Shown: positions 34,128 to 43,274 of the stretch, piece after piece | Position numbering within the stretch: the first letter of the stretch is position 1 | How the letters are laid out: each line of letters starts with the position of its first letter | Assembly: GCA_963676095.1 (NCBI GenBank) | Contig: OY781040.1 | Coordinates: 7,192,001 to 7,256,000, forward strand | DNA length: 64,000 bases | Reading direction: 5' to 3' | DNA from: G963676095 sp963676095 | GTDB taxonomy: Bacteria; Bacteroidota; Bacteroidia; Bacteroidales; Prolixibacteraceae | Notes under the pieces: generated by a model | What the model was told of the DNA's origin: nothing | The model's input: the letters and a program-made list of their open reading frames with translations, nothing else | Database searches by the model: none | Translations under genes and position numbers: made by a program

Positions 34128-34912
34128 CATTTTATAGCTTCGGACAGAAGCTTATTGAGCTTTGGAGTACAGGCCCGGTATTGAAAACACCGGAATCTGC
34201 GCTCTACGATGCATCTGCAGGTGTCATTTATGTTTCGAACATCGACGGGAATCCCACAGCCAAGGATGGAAACGGTTTTATTTCGCGGCTGACCCCGGTC
34301 GGATCGGTCAGGGAGCTAAACTGGGTCACCGGGTTAAATGCCCCCAAGGGAATGGCTGTATCTGACCGTAAACTTTATGTTGCAGATATTGATGAGCTGG
34401 TGGAAATAGATATAGCACAAGGGAAAATAACAAGCCGTTTTCCTGCGCCAGGGGCTATCTTTCTGAATGACGTGGCAGCCGGAAACGACGGGAAAATATA
34501 TGTTTCCGATACCGGGAACAACGAAATCTATGTTCTTGACGAAGGAGAAATGAAAATATGGACAGAAGGCAGTCTATTTAAAAACATTAACGGATTATAT
34601 GCCGAAGACTCCTGCCTCTATGTCGGATCGGATAAAATACAATGTATTGACATAAATACCAAAAAAGTAACAATAATACAGGAAAAATGCGGTGGCATTG
34701 ACGGGTTAACGAAAGACAATGACGGACATTTTGTTTTCTCCAACTGGCCGGGCCGTATATTTTACCTTACAAAGGGAAAAATGATAAAAATGCTTGAAAC
34801 AGCTCCCGCAAAAATCAATTCGGCAGACATTTCGTATGCGGGGGCCCTTAGTCTGCTCCTTGTACCAACCTTTAACGACAACCAGGTAGTGGCTTACCAG
34901 ATTGAAAAATAA
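34128..34912 (+). pseudogene. SMP-30/NHL-type beta-propeller (gluconolactonase-like) gene, 5' truncated by the IS
   Basis: About 260 residues from the IS end to TAA at 34912, complete at the C-terminus (SNWPGRIFYLTKGKMIKMLE ... VPTFNDNQVVAYQIEK). Blades such as PESALYDASAGVIYVSNIDG, GMAVSDRKLYVADIDELVEI, NDVAAGNDGKIYVSDTGNNE and SLFKNINGLYAEDSCLYVGS fit the SMP-30/gluconolactonase or NHL family. The signal peptide sits 4 kb upstream at 30125. An internal TTG (34181) could start a cytosolic fragment, but export is lost, so the gene is probably inactive. The intact protein was likely a periplasmic sugar-lactone or quinoprotein-like propeller. Confidence 0.7.
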
Positions 34913-35185
34913 AATCCAGGCTGTGGAAAATCATCCCCTAAATAAAAAAGCAGGCGTTGGGACTCTGTTTCCGGCACAAATGCACCAAAGGCGATTTCCC
35001 CGGCTTAACCATGGGAAAAACCATTAAAAATTGTAACTTTGGAAATATCAGATTTTGAAAATTGCTCTTTTTATCCGCTAATCGATTCAATGTCATTAGT
35101 TTATGTCTGCTTTTTTTGAATTCTGTAACGTGAGAGGTTCGTCTATCCGGAGTTATTAATATTAAATTAAAAATAAAAAAAGTTC
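34913..35185. other. intergenic, no gene recognised
   Basis: About 270 bp between the propeller gene and the cold-shock gene. It must hold the cold-shock promoter and probably a long 5' leader; nothing specific was seen. Confidence 0.5.
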
Positions 35186-35647
35186 ATGGGAAAATCACAG
35201 GAGTCATTTAACAAAAAAGAAGTCAGAAATAAAAAAGAAAAAAAAAGAAAGGAAAAAGAGAAAAAAAGGTTGGCCAGAAAAGAAGGTGACAAGTCTGGTA
35301 ACCTGGGAGACATGATCGCTTATGTCGATGAATTCGGGATGATCACTTCCACGCCACCGGATCCGTCAAAAAAAACTGAAGTAAAACTGGAAGACATTGA
35401 GATTGGAATTCCACGACAGGATGAATCAGAAAAAAAGGATAATTTAAGAAAAGGCACCGTCAGTTTTTTTAACAACTCAAAAGGATATGGCTTTATCCGC
35501 GATGCTGCTACGAAAGAAAGCATTTTCGTGCATATCAACAGTCTTATCGACGAAGATATACAAGAAGGGAGCATTGTCAGCTTCGAAACAGGGAAAGGAC
35601 CGAAGGGCCCGATGGCACTTCAGGTAAGGCTCTATAAGGAGGGATAA
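35186..35647 (+). CDS. cold-shock-domain protein with basic N-terminal extension
   Basis: 153 residues. The first ~35 are almost all Lys, Arg and Glu (KKEKKRKEKEKKRLARKEG), followed by a linker with a short conserved-looking helix (GDMIAYVDEFGMITSTPPDP). The C-terminal ~65 residues are a cold-shock domain, with RNP1 KGYGFI and RNP2 SIFVHI and the end GPMALQVRLYK. This longer architecture is common in Bacteroidetes and binds single-stranded RNA or DNA; an RNA-chaperone role is inferred. It is a monocistronic gene, convergent with oxyR. Confidence 0.88.
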   Translation: MGKSQESFNKKEVRNKKEKKRKEKEKKRLARKEGDKSGNLGDMIAYVDEFGMITSTPPDPSKKTEVKLEDIEIGIPRQDESEKKDNLRKGTVSFFNNSKGYGFIRDAATKESIFVHINSLIDEDIQEGSIVSFETGKGPKGPMALQVRLYKEG

Positions 35648-35675
35648 GAAAAGAAGCTTGTCGCAATAATGATCT

Positions 35676-36608
35676 TCATCTCCATTTTATCCTGACGAAA
35701 CCAGTATTCCGGTTAAATGTATCCGGAATATTCTCAACAATGGATCTCCGTAAATGATCCAGGAGAAGTTCGCGTGTAAAGCTATGATGAACCACGAGAC
35801 TGATTTCACGGGTAGGCTGAGGGTCATTAAAGCGTCTTATCATAAACTTGTCTTCAGGTCCGTTTACAGATAATTCCGGAATCAATGAATAACCGGCAAC
35901 ATTTCTGACCATATTTTTGATTGTCTCGATGGAACCGCTTTCAAAATATAACTGGTTGTGAGAAGTATCCGGATGCGCCTTATTACAAATGTTAAGGACC
36001 TGATTCCGGAAACAGTGACCTTCATTTAAAAGCCACAGACCTTCGTTCACGATATCGCCGGCCTCAATCTTATCTTTTTTCAAAAACGGATGCCCCTCGC
36101 ATGCATAAACAAGAAATGGTTCATTAAATAAAAAAATTTCCCGGATAGCATGATCTTCTACAGGCGTAGCCATTATTCCGATATTAATCAGATTGCTTTT
36201 CAGAGCCTGTATAATCTGACTGCTTTGCATCTCCTTAATTTCAAGGATAACATCCGGATGTTTATCACAAAATGACTTAACAAAACGAGGCAACAGGTAA
36301 GGCGCCAGCGTCGGAATAATGCCAAGTTTGTATGTACCTCCCAGCTTTTTCCTGTCAGAATTGACCATCTCCTTTAATCCGTCCACATCCCTTAATATTT
36401 CCCTGGCTTTCTGTATAAACCTTTCACCGATCGGGGTCGGCACTAAAGGTTGGGCAGTCCTGTCGAATATAACAATCCCGATTTCCTCTTCCAGCTTTTT
36501 TACCTGAAGCGTCAGTGTTGGCTGGGCCACATAACAACTTTCCGCAGCTTTCACAAAATGCCGGCAATTGTCGAGGGCTACGACGTATAATAATTGTTGT
36601 ATTGTCAT
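35676..36608 (-). CDS. oxyR: hydrogen-peroxide-sensing LysR-type regulator OxyR
   Basis: 310 residues. The N-terminal LysR helix-turn-helix (HFVKAAESCYVAQPTLTLQV) is followed by the regulatory domain with GHCFRNQVLNIC, placing Cys199 and Cys208 at exactly the positions of the redox pair in E. coli OxyR. Peroxide forms the disulphide and turns on peroxidase genes. It is divergent from katA with 85 bp between the coding starts, the usual arrangement for direct OxyR control of catalase. Residues EISLVVHHSFTRELLLDHLR near the end are typical of the Bacteroidetes form. Confidence 0.93.
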   Translation of the reverse strand: MTIQQLLYVVALDNCRHFVKAAESCYVAQPTLTLQVKKLEEEIGIVIFDRTAQPLVPTPIGERFIQKAREILRDVDGLKEMVNSDRKKLGGTYKLGIIPTLAPYLLPRFVKSFCDKHPDVILEIKEMQSSQIIQALKSNLINIGIMATPVEDHAIREIFLFNEPFLVYACEGHPFLKKDKIEAGDIVNEGLWLLNEGHCFRNQVLNICNKAHPDTSHNQLYFESGSIETIKNMVRNVAGYSLIPELSVNGPEDKFMIRRFNDPQPTREISLVVHHSFTRELLLDHLRRSIVENIPDTFNRNTGFVRIKWR

Positions 36609-36693
36609 TTATTATTTAAATACTTCATTTAAACTATTTATTTGATAAATATACAGAGATTCCGGAATTTTGACAAAACAAAAATTAAATGAC

Positions 36694-38145
36694 ATGGAAA
36701 AAAAGAAGTTAACAACAACAGCCGGAGCCCCTGTCGCAAGTAACCAGAACTCGCTTACAGCAGGAGAGCACGGGCCGGTATTACTCCAGGATTACCAGTT
36801 AATAGAAAAACTCGCCCATCAAAACAGGGAAAGGATACCAGAACGGGTTGTCCACGCCAAAGGATGGGGAGCCTTCGGGACATTTACCGTGACCAGCGAC
36901 ATCACAAAATATACACGGGCAAAAATATTCGGGAATCCGGGAAAGCAAACCCCGATGCTCGCCCGCTTTTCTACCGTTGCCGGGGAGCAGGGCGCAGCGG
37001 ATGCTGAACGGGATGTCAGGGGGTTCGCCCTGAAATTTTACACAGAGGAAGGAAACTGGGACCTGGTTGGCAACAATACGCCGGTCTTCTTCGTGAGAGA
37101 CGCTTACAAGTTTCCCGATTTTATTCACACTCAAAAACGGCATCCCCGTACTAACTTAAGATCAGCTACAGCCATGTGGGATTTCTGGTCGCTCACTCCT
37201 GAAAGCCTGCACCAGGTAACCATATTAATGTCAGACAGGGGAATACCTACTGCCCCCATGTACATGAATGGTTACGGGTCGCACACCTACAGTTTCTGGA
37301 ACAATAACGGCGAACGGTTCTGGGTAAAATTTCATTTCAAGACACAGCAGGGGCACCGGTTTTACACCAACAGGGAAGCAGAAGAAGTGATCGGGAAAAC
37401 AAGGGAATCATACCAGGAGGCCTTGTACGGGACAATTGAGAAAGGCGGGTTTCCCAGATGGACATTATTCATCCAGGTTATGCCTGAAAAAGAAGCAGAA
37501 AAGACCCCGTATAACCCGTTCGACCTGACCAAAATATGGCCACATGCGGATTATCCGCTGATCGAGGTCGGCGTTATGGAATTAAACAGAAATCCGGATA
37601 ATTATTTTCAGGATATTGAAAACGCAGCTTTTTCGCCATCCAATATTGTACCCGGAATAGGCTTCTCCCCGGATAAAATGTTACAGGCCCGCGTGTTCTC
37701 CTATGCCGATGCCCACCGTTACAGATTGGGAACCCATTACGAGATGCTTCCCCCTAACCGGCCCAAATGTCCTGTCCACCATTACCATAAAGACGGCAGC
37801 ATGCGTTTTTTCGACAATAACACGCAAAACCCGGATGCCTATTATGAACCGAATTCGTTTTACGGACCGCAGGAAGACCCTTCGGTCGCGGAACCGCCAC
37901 TTCGTATAAATGGAAATGCTGACCGTTATGGTTATGATACTTCTTACAGCGACTTTGTACAGCCGGGGAACTTGTTCCGTTTGTTCAGCCAGGAACAAAA
38001 AGCCAGGCTCTTTAATAATGTAGCGGAAGCCATGCAGGGAGTCCCTTCTGAAATTATGGAAAGGCAGCTCCGCCTGTTCGATGCAGCAGATCCCGAATAC
38101 GGAAACGGGGTGCGTAAGGCGCTGGGACTTAAATCAGGAGATTGA
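36694..38145 (+). CDS. katA: monofunctional haem catalase (small-subunit, clade 3)
   Basis: 483 residues from ATG at 36694; a TTG at 36670 is less likely. The distal haem His is in ERVVHAKGWGAFG (His54) and the Asn in FFVRDAYKFPDFIHTQKR context. The proximal Tyr is in ARVFSYADAHRYRLG. The C-terminus includes RLFDAADPEYGNGVRKALGL. It converts hydrogen peroxide to water and oxygen in the cytosol. It is divergent from oxyR, so peroxide induction is expected. A ferrochelatase gene follows, which could supply its haem. Confidence 0.96.
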   Translation: MEKKKLTTTAGAPVASNQNSLTAGEHGPVLLQDYQLIEKLAHQNRERIPERVVHAKGWGAFGTFTVTSDITKYTRAKIFGNPGKQTPMLARFSTVAGEQGAADAERDVRGFALKFYTEEGNWDLVGNNTPVFFVRDAYKFPDFIHTQKRHPRTNLRSATAMWDFWSLTPESLHQVTILMSDRGIPTAPMYMNGYGSHTYSFWNNNGERFWVKFHFKTQQGHRFYTNREAEEVIGKTRESYQEALYGTIEKGGFPRWTLFIQVMPEKEAEKTPYNPFDLTKIWPHADYPLIEVGVMELNRNPDNYFQDIENAAFSPSNIVPGIGFSPDKMLQARVFSYADAHRYRLGTHYEMLPPNRPKCPVHHYHKDGSMRFFDNNTQNPDAYYEPNSFYGPQEDPSVAEPPLRINGNADRYGYDTSYSDFVQPGNLFRLFSQEQKARLFNNVAEAMQGVPSEIMERQLRLFDAADPEYGNGVRKALGLKSGD

Positions 38146-38277
38146 ACAATCCTGTTCCAAATAACTAATTGGCAATGATTTAAAAACTACAAAAAAGATG
38201 AAGAACGAATAAAAAAGGTCAGGAATCGAAAAAGGAAACGAGAATGGGATACTGCAAGTCCGGTAATCGATCAAGAT

Positions 38278-38312
38278 CGTTATGCCCTTATTTTCAAGGC
38301 ATAACGATTTTT
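38278..38312 (+). terminator. terminator downstream of katA
   Basis: A 9-bp perfect stem CGTTATGCC/GGCATAACG with an 11-nt loop, followed by ATTTTT. It lies ~130 bp after the katA stop and before hemH. Confidence 0.75.
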
Positions 38313-38395
38313 AAAAGAATATCCAAATGTGTTGTCCCTGCCCCACTGACTTCAGAAAAATTTTGTATTATATCGATTTGTAAAAAACGAAAAAC

Positions 38396-39481
38396 ATGAC
38401 AAAAGACAAAAAGACAGGAATATTAATTGTAAACCTTGGGACACCACAGTCATTTTTAAAAAAAGATGTTGCAGCCTATCTCAGGGAATTTTTGATGGAT
38501 GGCCGGGTCATAGACATTCCCGGATGGAAAAGATGGTTACTGGTCAACCTGATTATTGTACCTTTCCGTACTCCCAAAGTAGCCAGGGAATATAAAAAAT
38601 TATGGATGAAAGGAGGATCTCCTTTGTCTGTTTACGGAAAGCAACTTGTTACGAAATTAAGAAGTTTGTTTTCAAATAACGTTAAAATCGAGTTGGCAAT
38701 GCGCTATCAGGAACCATCTATTGAAAAGGGGCTGCAAAAACTGCAGCAGGCCAAAGCCGAACAATTGGTTGTCCTGCCCCTGTTCCCCCAATATGCCTCA
38801 GCAACAACAGGATCAGTAGCAGAAAAGGTTATGCAAATCATTTCAGACTGGAATATCATCCCGACAGTTCGTTTTATCAACAGCTTTCACCGGGACGAAG
38901 GTTTTATCCTCAGTTTCGCCGGCAAAGTAAGCGAAGATCTGGACAAATACAGGCCGGAACATGTCTTGTTCAGTTATCACGGCATCCCGCAGCGCCATCT
39001 TCAAAACATGAATAATGATGATATTATTCATTGTAACCATGCCTACCGGAAAAGCGGAGCGTGCAAGGCCTGTTCTCCGTACTGCTACCGTTCTGCCTGT
39101 TTTGAAACCTCGAAAATGATAGCAGGCACTCTCGGCCTTTCCGACGAAAATTACACGACATCTTTCCAGAGCCGTCTTGGAAAATCGCCGTGGATTAAGC
39201 CGTACACGGATAAAACGATCCAATTGCTTGCAGGGAAAGGGATACAAAACCTGTTGGTCGTTTCTCCGTCTTTTGTGGCAGATTGCCTGGAAACAACGCT
39301 GGAAATCGGAGAACAATACCGAGACCTTTTTTTAAACCTTGGAGGAAAAAATTTTCACTTTACGGAAAGTCTGAATGCTGGCGACGAATGGGTAAATTCG
39401 CTCGGAAAACTGATCGCAAAAGAAATTGGAGAGGAAAAGGAAATACCAAGGCCAACGCTTTCTTTTGGATGGAATTCATGA
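38396..39481 (+). CDS. hemH: ferrochelatase
   Basis: 361 residues. The start KTGILIVNLGTP, the PLFPQYASATTGS motif, the active-site His in LFSYHGIPQRH and the Glu in ADCLETTLEIGEQ are all present. It inserts ferrous iron into protoporphyrin (or coproporphyrin) to make haem. The HC..., ACKACSPYCYRSAC stretch after the His is Cys-rich and fits the [2Fe-2S]-type variant of Bacteroidetes ferrochelatases. No other haem-synthesis gene is nearby, so it may act on scavenged porphyrin (inference). Its position after katA suggests a link to peroxide defence. Confidence 0.93.
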   Translation: MTKDKKTGILIVNLGTPQSFLKKDVAAYLREFLMDGRVIDIPGWKRWLLVNLIIVPFRTPKVAREYKKLWMKGGSPLSVYGKQLVTKLRSLFSNNVKIELAMRYQEPSIEKGLQKLQQAKAEQLVVLPLFPQYASATTGSVAEKVMQIISDWNIIPTVRFINSFHRDEGFILSFAGKVSEDLDKYRPEHVLFSYHGIPQRHLQNMNNDDIIHCNHAYRKSGACKACSPYCYRSACFETSKMIAGTLGLSDENYTTSFQSRLGKSPWIKPYTDKTIQLLAGKGIQNLLVVSPSFVADCLETTLEIGEQYRDLFLNLGGKNFHFTESLNAGDEWVNSLGKLIAKEIGEEKEIPRPTLSFGWNS

Positions 39482-40004
39482 CATTATGTTTCATATACGC
39501 TGCTTCGTCTATACTCCACCTTCGCTTCACCTATACCCGATCTATACTCAAACGATATCCCGACCTTTTTCCATTTCCATTCCCAAGATATAATACAGCA
39601 GCTATTCCTTAAGGGAATAACCATAAAGTTCTGAATCTGTAGCCCCAAATCCAGTATCCGGATAACATTTTGAAAAACCGGAGTAAACAATCATCAAACA
39701 GCAAAGCGTCAGACATTCAAACCTGAAAAACATCTTCATTCGTACCTTCGTCTCCCGCTTTACGTATCCTATATTCTCTACTCTTTTTAACAATCCCCTC
39801 TTCAAACAAAGTCTCATCATTTTTGATCTTATATTTCAAAAAAGTTAAAAACAGGTAATATGTATGATAAAAAGACATAGTATTTGATTACATTTAATAT
39901 TTTTGAGATAATTTAACTAATATTTAATCCATAAAGACAAAAAAAAGACGAGAATAAAAAACAAATCAAATTATTTTTTCTTATAGCAAAAACTAAATTA
40001 CATT
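39482..40004. other. intergenic region upstream of susC, with a dispersed-repeat relative
   Basis: About 520 bp without a supported gene. The stretch at 39697-39725 (CAAACAGCAAAGCGTCAGAC, then ATTCAAAC) is, in reverse complement, a relative of the repeat at 28624-28922. A long AT-rich leader precedes susC. Confidence 0.5.
39898..39905 (+). promoter_or_regulatory. possible -7 element of the susCD operon
   Basis: TATTTTTG fits TAnnTTTG, ~100 bp before the susC start. A TTTG at 39883-39886 is too close (11 nt) to be a standard -33 box. Confidence 0.35.
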
Positions 40005-43000
40005 ATGAAAAACTTCTTATTACTTACTTTTATCTGGTGTTTTGCTTTGCAAGCCGCTGTCGCCCAACGGCAGATAATAAGTGGGACCATCCGGGAAAAA
40101 GCAACCAACCAACCGTTGCCTGGTGTAACTGTTCTGGAGAAAGGGACCAGTAATGGCACTGTGACTGATATCGATGGCGAATTTCACCTGCAGGTCAATG
40201 TAGGAGCTATTCTTTCCATTTCATTTATCGGAATGAAAGCGATGGAAATAAAGACGGCTGGCTCCAAAGAGTTAAAAATTTTCATGGAGTCTTCAACAGA
40301 ACAGATCAATGATGTTGTTGTCACTGCATTAGGCATAAAGCGGGAAAAAAAGGTTTTGGGCTATTCCGTACAAGATGTTGGCGGTGACGAGATTTCGGCA
40401 ACAAGCCCCACGAACGTTGTATCTTCTCTGTCCGGAAAAATTGCCGGGGCTCAGGTTGTGACCTCTTCCGGTCAGGTAGGGGCTTCGTCAACCATAAAAA
40501 TCAGGGGGAACAAATCATTCTCGGGATCGGCTGAACCGCTCTTCGTAGTTGACGGGACACCGATTATGAACAGTATCTCATCGGCCATGAGTTCGGAAAC
40601 CTACACCGACTTCGGAAATGCGGCCATGGATATCGACCCTTCCAATATTGCCAGCGTATCTGTACTGAAAGGGGCAACGGCCGCCGCTTTATATGGTAGC
40701 AGGGCAGCCAACGGGGTTATCCTGATCACCACAAAAAAAGGATCAAAGCAAAAGGGGATTGGCGTAGAGGTATCTTCTGCATTTTCAATCGATAATGTCT
40801 ATATACTCCCGGATTACCAGAATGAATATGGTCAGGGACGGAATGGCAGCGAATACGAATGGAAAACCAATTACCCGGACCTGACCTACCAGGAATTTCA
40901 CGACCTGAGGGAATTCAGATGGGACCTGAACGGTAACGGCTACCGTATGGATTGGGACGAAAGCTGGGGTAGCCGGCTCGATGCCGGACTGATGGTAGCC
41001 CAAATGGATTCGCCGATTGATGAGGAGGGCAATGTTACCCCTACCCCATGGGTATCACATCCAAACAATGTTAAAAATTTCTATGAAACAGGAACGACCT
41101 GGAACAATACCATCGCCCTTTCCGGGGGCAACGACATTGCCACAGGCCGGTTAACACTCAGCCGGGTCGACCAGACAGGGACATCTCCGAATACCGACCA
41201 GACAAAAAACGAGCTTGGGCTAAGCTCTTCTGTCAAACTTTCAGACAAACTTTCATTCGATGCCAACGTTAATTATACCGAACTGAACAATGACAACCTT
41301 CCGCAACAGGGCAACAGCATGAGGAACCCGCTCGTGGAATTCAACAGCTGGTTCGGGAGGCAGGTCAACGTGGCCTATCTGAAAAAACATTACACCGACA
41401 TTGTCGATTATAACGGTGAAAAAAAGGCGTTTAACTGGATGATGGATTATGACAGCCAGCACAACAATCCCTACTGGCTTGCCTACAAAAATACCATGTC
41501 CCGGCAGCGCAAAAGGGTTTATGGCAACGTCAGCGTCAATTATAATATCAAAAAGGGAATTGACCTAACGGCCAGGCTCGGAACCGACTTTTTCAACGAG
41601 CACCGTAAATACCTGTACCACCAGTATTCCAGGGACTGGTCAGATCTCTATGAAAATGCAACAAACGGAACTTTCTGGGAGCAATTCAGTTACGAAAATG
41701 AAACGAACCTAGACCTTTTACTGAAAATCGATAAAAAACTCACGGAAGATATTAATCTGTTTGCGACAGCGGGCGGCAATTACCGCTATAACGAAGATTA
41801 TTACTCGACTACCTCGGGCACGAACCTTGTTGTACCGGACTTCTTTTCCACCTCCAATATAGAAGGGGAAGCAAACGTCGATTTCACCAAATACGAGAAA
41901 AAATCATACAGCCTGTTCGGATCGGCTAACTTCGGTTACAAAAATTACCTGTTCATGGACCTTACCCTGCGGGGGGACTGGAGCTCTACCCTTCCCAAAG
42001 AAAACTGGAATTACTGGTACCCATCCGTGAACCTGGGGTTCATTTTTACAGATGCCTTCAAGATGGGATCGACCGTCCTTACCTATGGAAAATTAAGGGC
42101 AGGTTACGCAAAAGTAGGAAATGATACAGATCCGTACCAGTTAAGCTCGGTATTCGAATCGGAAGGGACATCCTTTAACGGGGTCAATTTGTTCGGGATC
42201 AGTACAACACTTCCTACTTCAAATCTTAAGCCGGAAGAAACAAAAAGTTATGAAGTGGGCGGCGAATTTAAATTCTTCGGCAACCGGACCGGCCTCGACA
42301 TTACTTACTACAATGCAAAAACGTTTAACCAACTCCTGAGCGTTGATATCCCGTCCAGTTCCGGATACAACTCATGGATGAAGAATGCCGGAGACATGAG
42401 GAACAGGGGAGTCGAACTTCAATTATACGCAACCCCTGTTTCGCTCAGGAACAGTTTCAAATGGGACGTGAATATCAACTGGGCCAGAAATAAAAACAAG
42501 GTAATCGCCCTGGATAACGGGCTGACGGAATTACAGATTAACAGCATTTACTACAATACGTCACTCATGGCATTTCCAGGACAGGAATGGGGCGCCCTGT
42601 ACGGAACAACATTTGCCCGCAATAATAAAGGGAAAATATTGGTTGATGAAGACGGGATGCCCGTCACAGAAACGAACGACGAGATACTGGGAAATGTCAA
42701 TCCCGACTGGACAGGCGGTATCCGGAATACTTTCAGCTACAAAAGGATCAGCCTTTCAGCGCTGGTCGATTTCCGGAAGGGGGGCAACATATTCAGTATG
42801 ACCAAAGCGGTAGGCCAGGATGCCGGTATTCTTGAAGCGACCGTAAAAGGAGGTATCCGTGAAAACGGAATGGTTGTTGACGGAGTATACGAAGACGGAA
42901 CAACCATTGACGGAGCTGATGTGAGCGGGCAACAAAACCAAACCCGTATTTCAGCGCGTTCCTATTGGCGGAGTTCGCGCAACTGGGCAGAACTATCCAT

Positions 43001-43262
43001 CTTCGACGGCAGTTTTATAAAGCTGAGAGAAGTAACCCTATCCTACGTCCTTCCAAAATCACTTCTGGATAAAATCGGTATTGTGGATGCTTCATTTACC
43101 TTGTTTGCCCATAACCTGGCATTGTTGTATACAGACAAAAGCAACGACGCCCACCTTGACCCGGAGGTTTCATACGGGGGAACAGTTGCAGGAACCGGTA
43201 TCGAATCTTACCAGACGCCGCCGACCCGGACACTGGGATGTAAATTGAACTTCAAATTTTAA
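40005..43262 (+). CDS. SusC/RagA-family TonB-linked outer membrane transporter
   Basis: 1085 residues. The signal peptide ends QAAVAQ. A CarboxypepD_reg-like domain follows (ISGTIREKATNQPLPGVTVL ... DIDGEFHLQV ... ISFIGMK). The TonB-box/plug starts at NDVVVTALGIKREKKVLGYS, then IRGNKSF, PLFVVDGTP and AAALYGSRAANGVILITTKKG. The 22-strand barrel ends LGCKLNFKF. It imports a substrate too large for porins, with the SusD partner encoded 12 bp downstream as lid. No sigma/FecR pair, hybrid sensor or glycosidase is adjacent, so this pair may import peptides or muropeptides rather than glycan (inference). Confidence 0.92.
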   Translation: MKNFLLLTFIWCFALQAAVAQRQIISGTIREKATNQPLPGVTVLEKGTSNGTVTDIDGEFHLQVNVGAILSISFIGMKAMEIKTAGSKELKIFMESSTEQINDVVVTALGIKREKKVLGYSVQDVGGDEISATSPTNVVSSLSGKIAGAQVVTSSGQVGASSTIKIRGNKSFSGSAEPLFVVDGTPIMNSISSAMSSETYTDFGNAAMDIDPSNIASVSVLKGATAAALYGSRAANGVILITTKKGSKQKGIGVEVSSAFSIDNVYILPDYQNEYGQGRNGSEYEWKTNYPDLTYQEFHDLREFRWDLNGNGYRMDWDESWGSRLDAGLMVAQMDSPIDEEGNVTPTPWVSHPNNVKNFYETGTTWNNTIALSGGNDIATGRLTLSRVDQTGTSPNTDQTKNELGLSSSVKLSDKLSFDANVNYTELNNDNLPQQGNSMRNPLVEFNSWFGRQVNVAYLKKHYTDIVDYNGEKKAFNWMMDYDSQHNNPYWLAYKNTMSRQRKRVYGNVSVNYNIKKGIDLTARLGTDFFNEHRKYLYHQYSRDWSDLYENATNGTFWEQFSYENETNLDLLLKIDKKLTEDINLFATAGGNYRYNEDYYSTTSGTNLVVPDFFSTSNIEGEANVDFTKYEKKSYSLFGSANFGYKNYLFMDLTLRGDWSSTLPKENWNYWYPSVNLGFIFTDAFKMGSTVLTYGKLRAGYAKVGNDTDPYQLSSVFESEGTSFNGVNLFGISTTLPTSNLKPEETKSYEVGGEFKFFGNRTGLDITYYNAKTFNQLLSVDIPSSSGYNSWMKNAGDMRNRGVELQLYATPVSLRNSFKWDVNINWARNKNKVIALDNGLTELQINSIYYNTSLMAFPGQEWGALYGTTFARNNKGKILVDEDGMPVTETNDEILGNVNPDWTGGIRNTFSYKRISLSALVDFRKGGNIFSMTKAVGQDAGILEATVKGGIRENGMVVDGVYEDGTTIDGADVSGQQNQTRISARSYWRSSRNWAELSIFDGSFIKLREVTLSYVLPKSLLDKIGIVDASFTLFAHNLALLYTDKSNDAHLDPEVSYGGTVAGTGIESYQTPPTRTLGCKLNFKF

Positions 43263-43274
43263 AACGGCACAATC

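Larger units (their letters stand above)
30174..34733. repeat. 2,280-bp tandem direct duplication (IS plus part of the SMP-30/NHL-type gene)
   Basis: Unit 1 is 30174-32453 and unit 2 is 32454-34733. The only difference seen is T at 30458 against G at 32738. Each unit holds one IS110-type element and the same 606-609 bp of the interrupted gene. The junction shares only TTT. Confidence 0.9.
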
